Shown here: piece by piece, positions 38,886 through 49,113 of the stretch
Layout: each line of letters opens with the position of its first letter
How positions within the stretch are numbered: the first letter of the stretch is position 1
Origin: Kalmanozyma brasiliensis GHG001
Taxonomy: Eukaryota > Basidiomycota > Ustilaginomycetes > Ustilaginales
Reading direction: 5' to 3'
DNA: 64,000 nt
Assembly (NCBI RefSeq): GCF_000497045.1
Contig: NW_015961990.1
Location: 1 to 64,000 of the forward strand
Translations under genes and position numbers: made by a program
The notes under the pieces: model-generated
The model's input: only the letters and a program-made list of their open reading frames with translations
Told to the model about the DNA's origin: nothing
The model's database searches: none

Positions 38886-40130
38886 ATGAAGGGTTCCCGA
38901 CTCTTGCTGCAATCGGCTACCAAACCATCTCTGCAAGCACTACTTCAGACTCCTCCGCAACATGCACCCAGCGCTGTCTTCTTCAGCAATCATCACATCA
39001 ATGTCCTAGCTTGCTCGTCAGCGCAGCAGCTGTCCCCCGACCCGCTATGGCTGTCCAGTCAGCGCTTCAGGGACTCGCACATTATCAGCCGTGCATCAGA
39101 CAGCCAATCTCTGCTTCTATCGGGTTCGCCGAGTGACCACGGAGCACCCAACGAGCCACAGAAGAGCGGCAGCGGCATTTCCGACCATGAATACCAGACT
39201 CGAGTCGGCAAGGCGTGCCATGTCATCATCGATACTCTCCCTGACTTTATGCAAAAGGGCGTAGTCGATCTGCCGGACATTGAACCCGACTGCGCTTCTT
39301 CGTCCACTCGCAAACAGGCGGGCTGGAGCGCAAAAGGTCTTCTTCCGAGCCTATCTCCTTTCCTCGGACAGAGCCTGCTCCGAAGGAAGGCAAAAGCTCA
39401 GCCGACAGACAGCGCAGCAGCAAATGACTTCGACAGCCTCTACCACCCCTCAATCGCATTCGAGTTCCGACCGCCGCTTCCTCATATTGGTATCGGTAGC
39501 TCAGAGTCCTCGACTGCTGAAGGAGCTCCTACCAAGCGAGTCGGCACTCTCTCGAATGCATCATCGCACCGCAACAGCGCAGGCACATCCCTCGATACGT
39601 ACGACGAGCATCCGCGCGGTGGCCCCGCCATCTGCTTCAACGGTCGTACCATGTACGTCGCCAGCTCGCATCTGCTCCGTCACGCACTCTCAGCGCTCTT
39701 CCACGACACATTTCTGCACCTCGAATCGGCTCGCTTCGAAGGACGTTCCAAAGCGGGGAGCGCGTGGCCGGGCATCAGCCCGTTCGTCAAGCGCAGCACA
39801 GCCTCTGAAACCTCGTCAGACGGAGCGTGGCAAGATAAGCTGGTCGTCAGGCTGCGCTTCGAGGGCATCTCACGCGTCTCATCGCATCCGCACACGTACA
39901 CGGTCATCTTCAAGTACGAATTCGACCGAAAGACGGGTATGATCGGCCGGCATGTGGTGGACAACATCCAGCCTGTGCCTGGCAGCAAGGTCTGGGCCGG
40001 GTTGAGTCATGCTTGGGGCAACTTGACGCCGGCTGGTGCAGCAGGAGGCGGTGCTGCTCCTCCTGCGTGCTCAACGGTCAAAGTCGTCCGTCGAGATGTG
40101 CAACATATTTGCAAAGCTCCGCTTTCGTAG
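38886..40130 (+). CDS. probable mitochondrial C6orf136/DUF2358-like protein
   Basis: This is a 414-residue single-exon protein. The N-terminus (MKGSRLLLQSATKPSLQALL) is basic and amphipathic without acidic residues, consistent with mitochondrial import. The rest shows the layout of the C6orf136 family: VIIDTLPDFMQKGVVDLPDI (about 115-135), LYHPSIAFEFRPPLP (about 186-200), FNGRTMYVASSHLLRHALSALFHDTF (about 250-275), WQDKLVVRLRFEGISRVSSHP (about 316-336), and YTVIFKYEFDRKTGMIGRHVVDNIQPVPG (about 339-367). Family members of this type have no known biochemical activity. The Ala/Gly-rich C-tail is not conserved in appearance. The assignment rests on the order of motifs rather than strong identity. 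Confidence 0.6.
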   Translation: MKGSRLLLQSATKPSLQALLQTPPQHAPSAVFFSNHHINVLACSSAQQLSPDPLWLSSQRFRDSHIISRASDSQSLLLSGSPSDHGAPNEPQKSGSGISDHEYQTRVGKACHVIIDTLPDFMQKGVVDLPDIEPDCASSSTRKQAGWSAKGLLPSLSPFLGQSLLRRKAKAQPTDSAAANDFDSLYHPSIAFEFRPPLPHIGIGSSESSTAEGAPTKRVGTLSNASSHRNSAGTSLDTYDEHPRGGPAICFNGRTMYVASSHLLRHALSALFHDTFLHLESARFEGRSKAGSAWPGISPFVKRSTASETSSDGAWQDKLVVRLRFEGISRVSSHPHTYTVIFKYEFDRKTGMIGRHVVDNIQPVPGSKVWAGLSHAWGNLTPAGAAGGGAAPPACSTVKVVRRDVQHICKAPLS

Positions 40131-40696
40131 ATCGAACTCGCTCTCTCTGCCTTCCAAGCTGCATTCTCAGAATCGACTCAAAGTGGGCTTCACGATGTAT
40201 TTTAGGTCTCTTTGCTCACGGATGTCATGACACGCCTCTCCTCCGTCACCTCTCGTCGCTTATTGCCGCCTTGTCGAAGTTTGCGCCGACGGTTCAACCA
40301 CTCTACAAAGCTGAGCGAGGCAAGTCGGCATCGCAAACCAGAGCTGTCAGGCTGGTTCAAGATCAAGCAGCAGACGTTGTGGTGGTCTAACAAGCTCTGA
40401 ATTTCTGGCCTCTGGCCAGGTAGCGAGACGCGCGCGAGCTGACGCGCTGAGTAGAAATCCATTCAGAGCAACACCTCGTCTGCCTGCATGTGATTTAGAA
40501 ATTTGGGCAGCTCAGGTGTTGCTCTCGTCTCCGGTCAGCGCCATCATCATCACCACCACCACATCTGTCACCATCATCGTCCTCGCGCTGTATAGTTAGA
40601 ACTCACAAACGATTTGCCAAGGTCTCTCGCTCGCATCGACGTCACCTCCAGCAAGCCGCAAGCCGCATCTTCATTACCTACAACGAATTGCACACA
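40131..40696. other. intergenic region, SPC19 promoter
   Basis: This 0.57 kb region between two plus-strand genes carries a CAT/CAC triplet-rich run at about 40541-40577. No gene is supported. Confidence 0.4.
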
Positions 40697-41287
40697 ATGT
40701 TGATGCCACGTCAATCGACCTACCCTCAACAGCAGGCGTCTGGGACGTACGACTCCTACCCGCAGCCCTCGGCGCACCTGATCTCGTCTCTCCAACACTG
40801 CGTCTCATCCACCGCATCGTGCGTGTCCACGATGAAGGAAGCGATCGACACACTTGAATTTGCGATCCAGGACCACCCGCGCTTAATGACGGTGCTCAAA
40901 TCACAACGACACTTCGACCTTGTCTCCCAACGCGATATCGAGGTCGCCCGAGAGCACGTTGCGGGTGAAGTTCGACCGCACGTCGAGGAACTCTGTCGTC
41001 GCGCAGCCGCCGAGATTGCTAGGGAAGACAGACGCGCCGTCGCGCTCAAGAACCGCACCGAATCGCTACAACAGCGCATCGCAAACCTGAGAAGCATCGA
41101 CGAACACCAGGCCAAACTCGCCAATCACGAACCTGAGGCGAAGGACGAGAAAGACCAGAGAGAACAGCAAGCCTTGCAGCTGAGGCTCGAGGAGCAGAGA
41201 CAGAGACTGGCCCAGTTGAGGGCAAAGAAGGATGCGCTGTTGGCCACGGCGGACAAGTTGGAGGGGGAGATCTCGGGCCATGTTTAG
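40697..41287 (+). CDS. SPC19: DASH/Dam1 complex subunit Spc19
   Basis: This protein of 196 residues resembles Spc19 of the DASH (Dam1) complex, which forms rings or patches at kinetochore microtubule plus ends and couples chromosomes to depolymerising microtubules. The diagnostic segment is SLQHCVSSTASCVSTMKEAIDTLEFAIQDHPRLMTVLKSQRHFDLVSQRDIEVAREHVAGEVRPHVEEL (about 30-100). A long coiled coil follows (about 100-190), rich in Glu, Lys, Arg and Gln with regular leucines. The start is the first ATG at 40697 (MLMPRQ); the upstream in-frame codons begin with TTG. The N-terminal 25 residues are Gln/Ser/Pro-rich. It is convergent with the GRAM-VASt gene. Confidence 0.85.
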   Translation: MLMPRQSTYPQQQASGTYDSYPQPSAHLISSLQHCVSSTASCVSTMKEAIDTLEFAIQDHPRLMTVLKSQRHFDLVSQRDIEVAREHVAGEVRPHVEELCRRAAAEIAREDRRAVALKNRTESLQQRIANLRSIDEHQAKLANHEPEAKDEKDQREQQALQLRLEEQRQRLAQLRAKKDALLATADKLEGEISGHV

Positions 41288-41541
41288 GAGAAGAGCGGGT
41301 GTGTTTTGTACTTTTATCTGGTGCCTCGTGGTCGCTTCGAAGAGTGTGTCCAAACATGATCCTGTGTTCTGTTCTGCCGGATTCACGCTGATGGGCTCCA
41401 TCTCAAGGAGGTCTCCCGAACTTCTCTCGGAGCGACACGCTTTTCAAGCATCGAGGGGGTCCTCACAGGTGCCAGAGAGCGTGTAGATTGAGCGTTTTCC
41501 CTACGACCAAGACGAAACGACAGTGCGCTGCATGCGTGACA

Positions 41542-44500
41542 TCAAAGCTCCGCTTTCCCCCTCTTCTTCTTCCCATCTGACTGCCCCTCCTTCGAGGTCA
41601 CCGCCTTCAATCGCGTCTCGAGCCTCTTGAATACCGCTTCGGCCTCGGCCATCAGTCGCTTGACCGACTCCGGATCGTCGCCGTCCGTCTCGGCGCTGCC
41701 CTTTGGCATGAAACGATCCATATTCTGCTGGTACAGCCGCTCCAGCACCTCGGTGACAGTTTTGGCGATCGCATCCGGTGTAGCGTCCTGTCCGCCGGGT
41801 GGGGTGATGTAGACGTTGGGGGCGAAGATCCGGTCGTATCCGCCTTCGCCTCTGTTGTGACGCGGGGAGACAGGGCCGTAGTAGCCTTGCTCGGTGAAGT
41901 AGCCTCGATTGACACCGCCTGCTTGCATGCGATCCAGGTTCTGCAGGTGGCGCGAAGAGGCGGCCGGGGACGACCGCCGCCACGTCCAGAGGTTCATGAC
42001 GAAGAGGACGAAGATGATGAAGCAAAAAACGAGACTCTTTGGGCTGACACCGCCTTCGATGCCGACCATTTCGAGCGCGCCGCCGAGCAGGTCACTGACC
42101 ATGCCCAGACCGTCCATGATGGGAGCGGTGATCTGGTCGAGCATCCCTCCGCTCTGCCCACCTGAAGCTGCACTGTTGCCAGCACCACTCGGGCTCGACT
42201 CCTCCTTCTTCGCACCACTCGCATCGCCCGCCGCACCGCCCTTCATACTGTTCGGGCCCGGCGTAGCAGCCCGTGCGATCTCCTCCACCGCAGCTGCATC
42301 GTCTCCCTCCTCCTTGAACTCCGACGTGTGGTCGGTCAGATACTTGCGCACCGCCTCATCGAGCTCCTTGTAGTACTGCTTCTGTCCGTCGGCCGAAGCC
42401 TTGTCGATGATACTCCTCAGCATGCTCCTTCCCGACCACTCGACCTGGAACGTCACATACACATGCGAAACGTTGCCTGTCCCAGCCCACGTGATGCACG
42501 TCTTGGTCTTGACGCTGAAGCTCCCGCCGCTGGGCACGTCCGGCGTGCGCGTCGTGGTGAGCGTCACCACGTAATTGTCAAAGTCAACGTGCAGGTTCTC
42601 GTCCGTGATGTTGCACTTCGTCTGCTTGGGCCCGAAGCCGCCCGCGAGAGGCTTGATGTACGACACATTGCGCGAAAGCAGGTTGCGGTTGTCCGAGCTA
42701 GGACTCCATTCCGAGATCTGCAGGTCCATGAGCTTCTGGTTGTCCGTCCAGAATTCCTTCATGAAGGTCGAGGTGAACAGCAGGTTGTAGATCTTTTCGG
42801 GTACGGCGGGGTAGGTGGTGTCGAGCGCGACCGAGGAGAAGTGCTCCTTCTTGTCCTCGCATGGACATGTGGTTTTGCGGTGGGCTGTGCGCTTGTTGCC
42901 GGGGGCCGGCGAGCGACTTTGAGGGATGAGCGGTGTGCCAGATCTGGCAGCTGCGGCGGCGACAGCGGCGAGGTTCTCATCCCGCACGCCTGTCTTGGTG
43001 CCCTTGAGCTTTCGCTTCAAGCGTGCCCGCTTGGAAGGCTTGGAGTCGCCCCCGCTTCGGCCCTGGTCGTTGTCGCCTCCCTTGCCGTCGGCGCCCGTCG
43101 CACCGGTCGCAGCCGAATCATCGCCCTCCTCTTCGATCTCGGAGTATTCGTCTGATAGATCGGCCTGGTCAGCCGCTGCAATAGGCACACCTGGATGCGA
43201 CAGCTTCCAGATGTTGACCACCAGATCGTATGTAGCGTCTCGCGAGAGGAAAGAGGTAAAGTTGTGTTTGGACTGGAGCGTAGCGATCTGGATGGCGTTC
43301 GGGATGACAAAGGCGGTCATGCGCTTCTCGATCGAGATGATCTCCGAGAAAGGAAGAACAACGTTGGTGACCCAACCAAAGATGTTGGCCTTGAAGCAGA
43401 GATGATTCTCCGAGATGTAGATTCGTCCTTGGATGAGGATCTCGCGCACCAAAGCGCATCCGTAGTCCTCGATGAGGTAGTCGTCCTCGGGCACTTGTGG
43501 GAAGAGCTGGTGGAATTCGTTGTTTCGCTTGGAGCTGGCGACCGCAAAGCCAGTGATCTGTGGTCCCATGTCCTCCGGCCACGCTGTCTCGCCGTCGATG
43601 TGATCGCCGCCTCCGCCGCCTCCACCTGCTTCTGGAGGAACGAGACCTCCGGCACCCATGGGATGCGCGCCGTTGCCGGTAGGAAGAGGCGAGATGACGG
43701 GCATGCCCGACATACCACCGATCGAGGAGAGAAGAGCAGCCGAGGCGGCACCAAAGCCAGCCGCGGCACCCAGGCCACTGACGGAGGACTGATCGCTAAC
43801 CACGGAGCTGTCGTGGGAGATGAAGCTGCTCGCGCTGCGGTCTCGTTGGGGTCGATGCGAGTGCAATTGCTGCCCCTCTTGATCCCTGTCGATGGCACCA
43901 CCGGGGGCTGAGTCGTGGCTCGTCGAGTTGATCGGCTCTTTCCTCTTCTTCGCGGACGCCGAATTCGCGTCAGCCAGGGAAGCCTGACCTTGCTGCAGCA
44001 CGCCGGCATGACCGACGCCCAGGCCAGCCATACCGCTCGCGGCGAGTGCGCCAGCGATGCCGCCCGAAGGGCCCGTCTTCTTGGACTTGCTCGCTGTGCT
44101 GACGGTGCTGCTGTTGCTGTTTTTGCGCAAACGCGAAAAGGCACCGTTGATGGAACCTGTATCCGACGGTCGACGAGGACTGCCATCGGCAACGGAGGGG
44201 ACGTCTGTTGGCTTCAGCAGTGCGCTACTCGAGGCGCTCTTGCCCATTCCTTGAACACGAGTGGGCGAATTTTGACGCTCCATCATCATGGTGCTCGCGC
44301 GGTTGGGAGGGCCTCTGAATGCGTCGGCATGGTGGGGGTCAACTCCCTGCATGTGGCCGTAGACGTTGCCCTGGTTGATGATCTCTTCGAGCGAGTCCGA
44401 TCGCGGTATCTCTGCTCGAATGGGCGCTGGCGTGACAAGCGTGGGCATGGTAGACGATGCAGTCAATGTTTGCGAGGCTGGACTCGGCCCGTGATTCGGC

Positions 44501-45297
44501 TTATTGGGACTGCTGATAGACGGCGAGCGGCCTGCACTAACAGTCTGAGGGTGGCCACCGCCAAAAGCGTCGATGGACAGACTGCCATCCCCGGGACGGT
44601 CGGAGGCACCGCTGAGACGCTGCGCCTGCCTGTGTGTGACGGGCGTAGAGTTGGCTGGGTGAGACTGTTGACCGGGATGGGCGTTGTGCGATTGATGTGA
44701 GTTGGAGAACTGGTCGTCTTCGAATACGCTGCCGCTGTCCTCGCCATCCTGCTCGCCATACTCTTGAGCGGTGGCCATTGCACGCCTCATGAGCTCATGA
44801 CGGTTGAGAGGCTCCCCCCTGCCATGACCGTCGTCGCTCTTCTCCACCTTGGATCCGCGACGGGAGCTCTTGCCGCCTGCATTGGAATGGGCGCCAACGG
44901 ACTCGCTGCGCCACTGAGAATGATTGGTGGAGGAAGGTCGAGCCATGGCCTTCGACTTTGAATCCCGGCCGACCGAGTTGGATTGCGGGAAGGTCTTGGC
45001 GGGCGTGAGAGTCGATACGTTGGATTCGGCAGGGCTGCGATGGTCGTCCTGGTCGAGGCTGGAGACGTCGGTGACGTCGATCGCTGGCAAGCTCACGGGA
45101 GCAGAAAAGGGTGAGACGGGCACCGAGCCGTTCTTGCTTGGGAAAGCGCCGCCGCCGACGTCGAAAGAGTTATCGCCGCTAGCCAAGTATTGCGAGTTGG
45201 ACGACGAGGTGTTGGCCGACGAGGATTTGGCGCGCTTGTGGTCGCTTGTCGAATGATCCTTATTCGAGTTGCGAAAGATGTTCTTGAACGACGACAT
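41542..45297 (-). CDS. GRAM-VASt sterol transfer protein (LAM/Ltc/Aster type)
   Basis: This is a 1251-residue single-exon protein. After about 580 disordered Ser/Gly-rich residues comes a GRAM domain (about 590-690: FHQLFPQVPEDDYLIEDYGCALVREI, GRIYISENHLCFKANIFGW). A Lys/Arg-rich spacer follows, then a VASt/StART-like domain (about 815-985: DTTYPAVPEKIYNLLFTS, FWTDNQKLMDLQISEWSP, ARAGGFGPKQTKC-like loop). One transmembrane helix lies near 1085-1105 (VFCFIIFVLFVMNLWTW), with a short coiled C-tail. This is the layout of yeast Lam/Ltc proteins, which sit in the ER at contact sites and move sterol between ER and plasma membrane. It has a single VASt domain, like Lam1/3/5/6 rather than the two-domain Lam2/4. 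Exact localisation cannot be read from the sequence. Confidence 0.9.
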   Translation of the reverse strand: MSSFKNIFRNSNKDHSTSDHKRAKSSSANTSSSNSQYLASGDNSFDVGGGAFPSKNGSVPVSPFSAPVSLPAIDVTDVSSLDQDDHRSPAESNVSTLTPAKTFPQSNSVGRDSKSKAMARPSSTNHSQWRSESVGAHSNAGGKSSRRGSKVEKSDDGHGRGEPLNRHELMRRAMATAQEYGEQDGEDSGSVFEDDQFSNSHQSHNAHPGQQSHPANSTPVTHRQAQRLSGASDRPGDGSLSIDAFGGGHPQTVSAGRSPSISSPNKPNHGPSPASQTLTASSTMPTLVTPAPIRAEIPRSDSLEEIINQGNVYGHMQGVDPHHADAFRGPPNRASTMMMERQNSPTRVQGMGKSASSSALLKPTDVPSVADGSPRRPSDTGSINGAFSRLRKNSNSSTVSTASKSKKTGPSGGIAGALAASGMAGLGVGHAGVLQQGQASLADANSASAKKRKEPINSTSHDSAPGGAIDRDQEGQQLHSHRPQRDRSASSFISHDSSVVSDQSSVSGLGAAAGFGAASAALLSSIGGMSGMPVISPLPTGNGAHPMGAGGLVPPEAGGGGGGGDHIDGETAWPEDMGPQITGFAVASSKRNNEFHQLFPQVPEDDYLIEDYGCALVREILIQGRIYISENHLCFKANIFGWVTNVVLPFSEIISIEKRMTAFVIPNAIQIATLQSKHNFTSFLSRDATYDLVVNIWKLSHPGVPIAAADQADLSDEYSEIEEEGDDSAATGATGADGKGGDNDQGRSGGDSKPSKRARLKRKLKGTKTGVRDENLAAVAAAAARSGTPLIPQSRSPAPGNKRTAHRKTTCPCEDKKEHFSSVALDTTYPAVPEKIYNLLFTSTFMKEFWTDNQKLMDLQISEWSPSSDNRNLLSRNVSYIKPLAGGFGPKQTKCNITDENLHVDFDNYVVTLTTTRTPDVPSGGSFSVKTKTCITWAGTGNVSHVYVTFQVEWSGRSMLRSIIDKASADGQKQYYKELDEAVRKYLTDHTSEFKEEGDDAAAVEEIARAATPGPNSMKGGAAGDASGAKKEESSPSGAGNSAASGGQSGGMLDQITAPIMDGLGMVSDLLGGALEMVGIEGGVSPKSLVFCFIIFVLFVMNLWTWRRSSPAASSRHLQNLDRMQAGGVNRGYFTEQGYYGPVSPRHNRGEGGYDRIFAPNVYITPPGGQDATPDAIAKTVTEVLERLYQQNMDRFMPKGSAETDGDDPESVKRLMAEAEAVFKRLETRLKAVTSKEGQSDGKKKRGKAEL

Positions 45298-46516
45298 GCG
45301 TGGTGTATTGAATCGCAGAGGTTGGATGCGACGAGCCAGACCACCGTCAAATCCAAGATGCTTCCTCGATGATGTCCCGGATCAGAAGGTCATGGTAGAA
45401 AGGGAAGGAGAGATCGCTTGCTGTTCGTGGTGCTGAGGTCGAGACGAGAGAGAGAGTCGAGCTGCCAGATGCGATGCTGACTGGACTGCTCGACTCGATT
45501 CAGAACCCTTCTTGGACCGGCGCAGTGACTGCAGCACGAGAGCGAGCGTGATTCGAATCGGAGTTGCCATGTGTGCCGGCTCGCTGCTAAACCAACACTC
45601 AGCAGCAGCAGCAGCCTGTCGCACGATCCAGCCAAATTTCTGAGAGGCTTGCCTTGCTACGAGAGCGGCTTTGGCCCGATTTTGGAATTGGCGCACGGTG
45701 ACGCTCTTGTTTGCTGTGACGCGTGTGAGGCGAATGATTTCCTTTGGACTTCGGCATGTGGAGCGAGCACTGCCTACGGACCTTTTCTCACGCTCCTGTG
45801 TCATGCTGTTCGGGACAGCCTTGACTGATGGATGTCTTTGGCATCAATGTGTATAACGTCCTTATCTCGGTGAGCTGTGAAGCTGCTTCGATCTTCTAGG
45901 TCTTCTGCCTAGCAGGACAGCTGGAGGACTCTCTTTCTCTCTCGTGGCAGAGTCCTGTTGAAAAGCTCAAAACTGATGAATCCCATCCGCCAACGCTGTT
46001 TCAACGTCATGCATCACGCATCACGGGGTCCATCGTCCAGCCGGAAGCGAAGCTTGCTTATCATAGTCCAAAGACCGTCTGGCGTGTCATCAAAAGGAAA
46101 GCATGCCATTGTTTCAGTAGCAGAGGTGTTCGCTGGTAGCGAGCTCATCCCATGGCCCTGTGACGTCTTGACCGTACCTCTGTCCGGGGTCCTGTGTCTT
46201 GTCTCTCTTTCTAAAGGCCCCCGGAAGCCGGCCCACTTTAGGTTTCTCGGTTCGCTTATGCGCCACCCACGCACGGCTCTTTCGACATGCCCTCTCTCGC
46301 TTGTGCAGTCCAGGGCCGTATCGTCATCGTCCATACGCTGCCTCCGCATCTGAGTCGCCGCTGAGATGCTCGCATCTTGAAGACGGAGTCGATCTCAACA
46401 CCGGACATGAACTCGGCTCTGTACTTTATCCGCCATCATCACCACCATCATCACCATCCTAGACCGGCGCCCCATAGACCTGCAGCAGACGGCTCAGAAC
46501 CTCTCACGAAACGGAC
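45298..46516. promoter_or_regulatory. divergent intergenic region
   Basis: This 1.2 kb region lies between the GRAM-VASt gene (minus) and the Ulp1-type protease gene (plus). It contains a CAG/CTG triplet run near 45597-45620, TCTCTC words near 45932, and a CAT/CAC run at about 46432-46459. Open frames on both strands lack protein character. Confidence 0.4.
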
Positions 46517-47423
46517 ATGATGTTCTCCGATTCAGACAAGCTCGTCGTGAGCACCAACGAAGCCTGCTTGCACAAATCTGATCTCAAGGTGGGTTTCGAT
46601 TGGCGTTGTGGTCTTGCAGCTGCTTGCTCAGAGGCCTCTCAGACCAGCTTATCATGAATCACATGCTGATCACACTTCTATTTTACTTTGGGTCGATCAA
46701 CAGACTCTCAAGACAGAAGAATGGTTGGGCGACAATGTTCTCGCGTTCCATGCAGAATGGCTCGAATCCCTTGGAGGACAGCTCTCGAGCGCCTCGTCCT
46801 CAAAGAACGTCAAGATGTTTCCTCCTTCCGTCGTTGAAGTGTTGTGCACTCTCGAGAGCGCAGCCGCACCTGACGCGGCCTCAGTGGTGCCAAAACCAAA
46901 AGAGCGTTTCTTATTGTTGCCGGTCAGCGACCGCTACGCTCCTGGCAGTCCCAAGCACGAGTCGTCCGGTAGCCACTGGAGTCTCTTGCTCGTCGATGCT
47001 GCCTCTGGTGCTGGCTACCACCTCGACAGCTTGGGGGACTGCAATCGAACCGCCGCGAAATCGGTCCACTCTAGCATCGACAGGCTCGTCAACCCACAGA
47101 ACAGCCAGGCCCCAATACCAAAGAAGGTCGACTGCCTCCAGCATCAAGAGAACGGCAGTGATTGCGGCATCTACGTCTTGCTTCTCTCCAGCCTTTTGCA
47201 ACGTCGACTCAGTTCGCCCGACGCTGCATCGTACGACCTCGAAACGGTCGTCGAGACGGTATGCGCTGATGCCTCACCAAAGAACGTCGCTCGCTTCCGC
47301 AAGTCGTACCTCAAGTGGTTGCAAGAATGGGGAAAGAAGACCCATCACCACGAGCACGTCGAGCCTACTCAGAAGGTCAAGGCCAGCTTCCTTGACCTGT
47401 TTACGGAACTCGGTGTGGAGTAA
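46517..47423 (+). CDS. NEDD8-type Ulp1/C48 cysteine protease (SENP8/NEP-like), two exons
   Basis: This is a C48 protease of about 263 residues. Exon 1 is 46517-46588 (MMFSDSDKLVV... LHKSDLK) and exon 2 is 46704-47423; the 115-nt intron has a GTGGGT donor and CAACAG acceptor between codons. The join gives LHKSDLK|TLKTEEWLGDNVLAFHAEWL, matching the SENP8 N-terminus (motif with W-L-x-D). The catalytic residues are in order: His115 (GSHWSLLLVD), Asp132 (YHLDSLGD), Gln172 (CLQHQENG) and Cys178 (SDCGIYVL). The small size and absence of an N-terminal extension fit the NEDD8-specific deneddylase group rather than the SUMO proteases Ulp1/Ulp2. It should process or remove NEDD8/Rub1, for instance from non-cullin substrates. 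Confidence 0.85.
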
Positions 47424-47572
47424 ATTTGGCCCTTTGTCGATAGATTTTTTGGTCACGAATAAACTTGCTGCATTTCAGACCCTGAGCTCTATCTTCCATG
47501 CGACGACCATGAGCGAATGACAAACTTCAACTTGTCGAGACACCAATCGTAGCAATCGTATGATAACTTGCC

Positions 47573-48862
47573 ATGGCTAGGTCAGCGGATCCTGTACAAG
47601 CGGCGCGCAAAGCAGCGGGCAAACGCGAGGCCAAACGCAATCGGGAGCGCAAAGAACAAGCTCAGGAGGCAAGAACGCTGCGACAAGACACACACTCGCT
47701 CGAGAGACAGATCCAGCGTCTCGAGGCGCGACAGGACACGTTGAGCGAGGAGGATCGGGAGGAGCTCAAACGCCTCCAAGCCGAGGTCGCAAAGATCAAA
47801 CGTATCAAGGAAGATTATCTCCGCAAGCATCCCGATCAGCGCAACTTCGTTCGAGGCTACGAAGAGACTAGCGTCGGAAGCTCCTCTGCCAAGCCAGGTC
47901 AAGCCAACGTTACTCAGCCACAGCATCTTCCTTTGCGGGGTGATGCTCCAACACCACAGTCGAAGCAGAGGGATCCGAGATGGAGCATCTACTACGATGC
48001 CACCTTCAATCCATACGGAGCGCCACCACCAGGCATGCCATATCTCGAGAAGCCGTACGCACAGCTAGTAGAAGAAGGGCTCATAGATGCTGCCAAGCCT
48101 CCGCCGCTCCCTGAAGAGACGGACGGCGCGGGCGAAGATAGCGACGACTCCAGCACTGATGAGGAGCTTAAAGACATTGTCATGCCGTCCGGTCCACCGC
48201 CAATACGACTGCTATCTAGCGGCGCGGGGTCACGATCACACACGAGACGAGGTCGAGGTCAGCCAGATCTATCGAGAGATGGAGCGCACGGAGCCGGGAG
48301 AGGTGGTAGGGGCCGAGGATCGGCACTCCCGCATCAGCACGGCCCGAGGCAAGGACCAAACCATAGTCGAGGCGGACACGCTGGACCCCATCATGTGCCA
48401 GGAGGTCTATCTCCACGCCCGCCTTCGACCAGTCGTAGTATTCCCGTTCGGCCACCGGCACCGATGGCAAGCGCTCCCGCCTCTGCTTCCACTCAGGGAC
48501 CTGCTCCGCCAGGGCCACCTGGACCACCACCGTCGGTACCTGATGGCGTCGTGATCTCTGCAGAGCCACAGCTGCGCAATTTCAAGAAGGAGTCGACCGC
48601 GTTCGTCCCGGCTGCCATCCGCAAAAAGCAACAAGAGGAAAAAGCGAGGACGAAGCGAGGGATGCCTGGCAGGATCGATGCTGCGCCTGTCTCGAATGAC
48701 GCAACGGACTCGTATGAAGCGTCGGCCAAGGACAAGCCGGATCTGCTCAAGTCCGTGCAAGCTCACCTGCCGTCGAAAGTTGCAGACCAGAGAAGTAGTG
48801 GCAGCCAGAGCAAGAAAAGTGATTATGACCGCTTCCTCGATGAAGTCGGCGATCTGCTGTAA
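47573..48862 (+). CDS. WBP11-like pre-mRNA splicing protein
   Basis: This is a 429-residue single-exon protein. The N-terminal 85 residues (SADPVQAARKAAGKREAKRNRERKEQ, then a long charged helix to LRKHPDQRN) match the Wbp11/ELF5 domain, which marks a nuclear spliceosome-associated protein that binds PQBP1 and WW-domain partners in animals. A block DPRWSIYYDATFNPYGAPPPGMPYLEKPY (about 138-166) is a conserved family element. The remainder is Gly/Arg/His-rich and then proline-rich (PPGPPGPPPSVPDG), giving WW-binding PPGPP-type sites. The C-terminus (KKSDYDRFLDEVGDLL) resembles the short family-end motif. It lies 150 bases downstream of the NEDD8 protease gene on the same strand. Confidence 0.8.
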   Translation: MARSADPVQAARKAAGKREAKRNRERKEQAQEARTLRQDTHSLERQIQRLEARQDTLSEEDREELKRLQAEVAKIKRIKEDYLRKHPDQRNFVRGYEETSVGSSSAKPGQANVTQPQHLPLRGDAPTPQSKQRDPRWSIYYDATFNPYGAPPPGMPYLEKPYAQLVEEGLIDAAKPPPLPEETDGAGEDSDDSSTDEELKDIVMPSGPPPIRLLSSGAGSRSHTRRGRGQPDLSRDGAHGAGRGGRGRGSALPHQHGPRQGPNHSRGGHAGPHHVPGGLSPRPPSTSRSIPVRPPAPMASAPASASTQGPAPPGPPGPPPSVPDGVVISAEPQLRNFKKESTAFVPAAIRKKQQEEKARTKRGMPGRIDAAPVSNDATDSYEASAKDKPDLLKSVQAHLPSKVADQRSSGSQSKKSDYDRFLDEVGDLL

Positions 48863-49113
48863 TGCAGCATGTGGGAGGCTGACTGCCCACACAATTGGCC
48901 AGCTCATCGTTGTTGGCTCGGTCATGAGGTCACTTCATAAGCTGTCCCTCCCTAGCAGCACACCTCATCTGGAAGCTTGGCGGAGGTGGTAACGGTGTCA
49001 GCGATGCATGGGACACTTTACATCAGGAGGTGCAAAGCGCAGGTACCTTCAAGCCTATGACGATCAATCCGTCAGCCATGCTTCGAGTCACTGCCACACC
49101 CGCCGCCGTCAAC

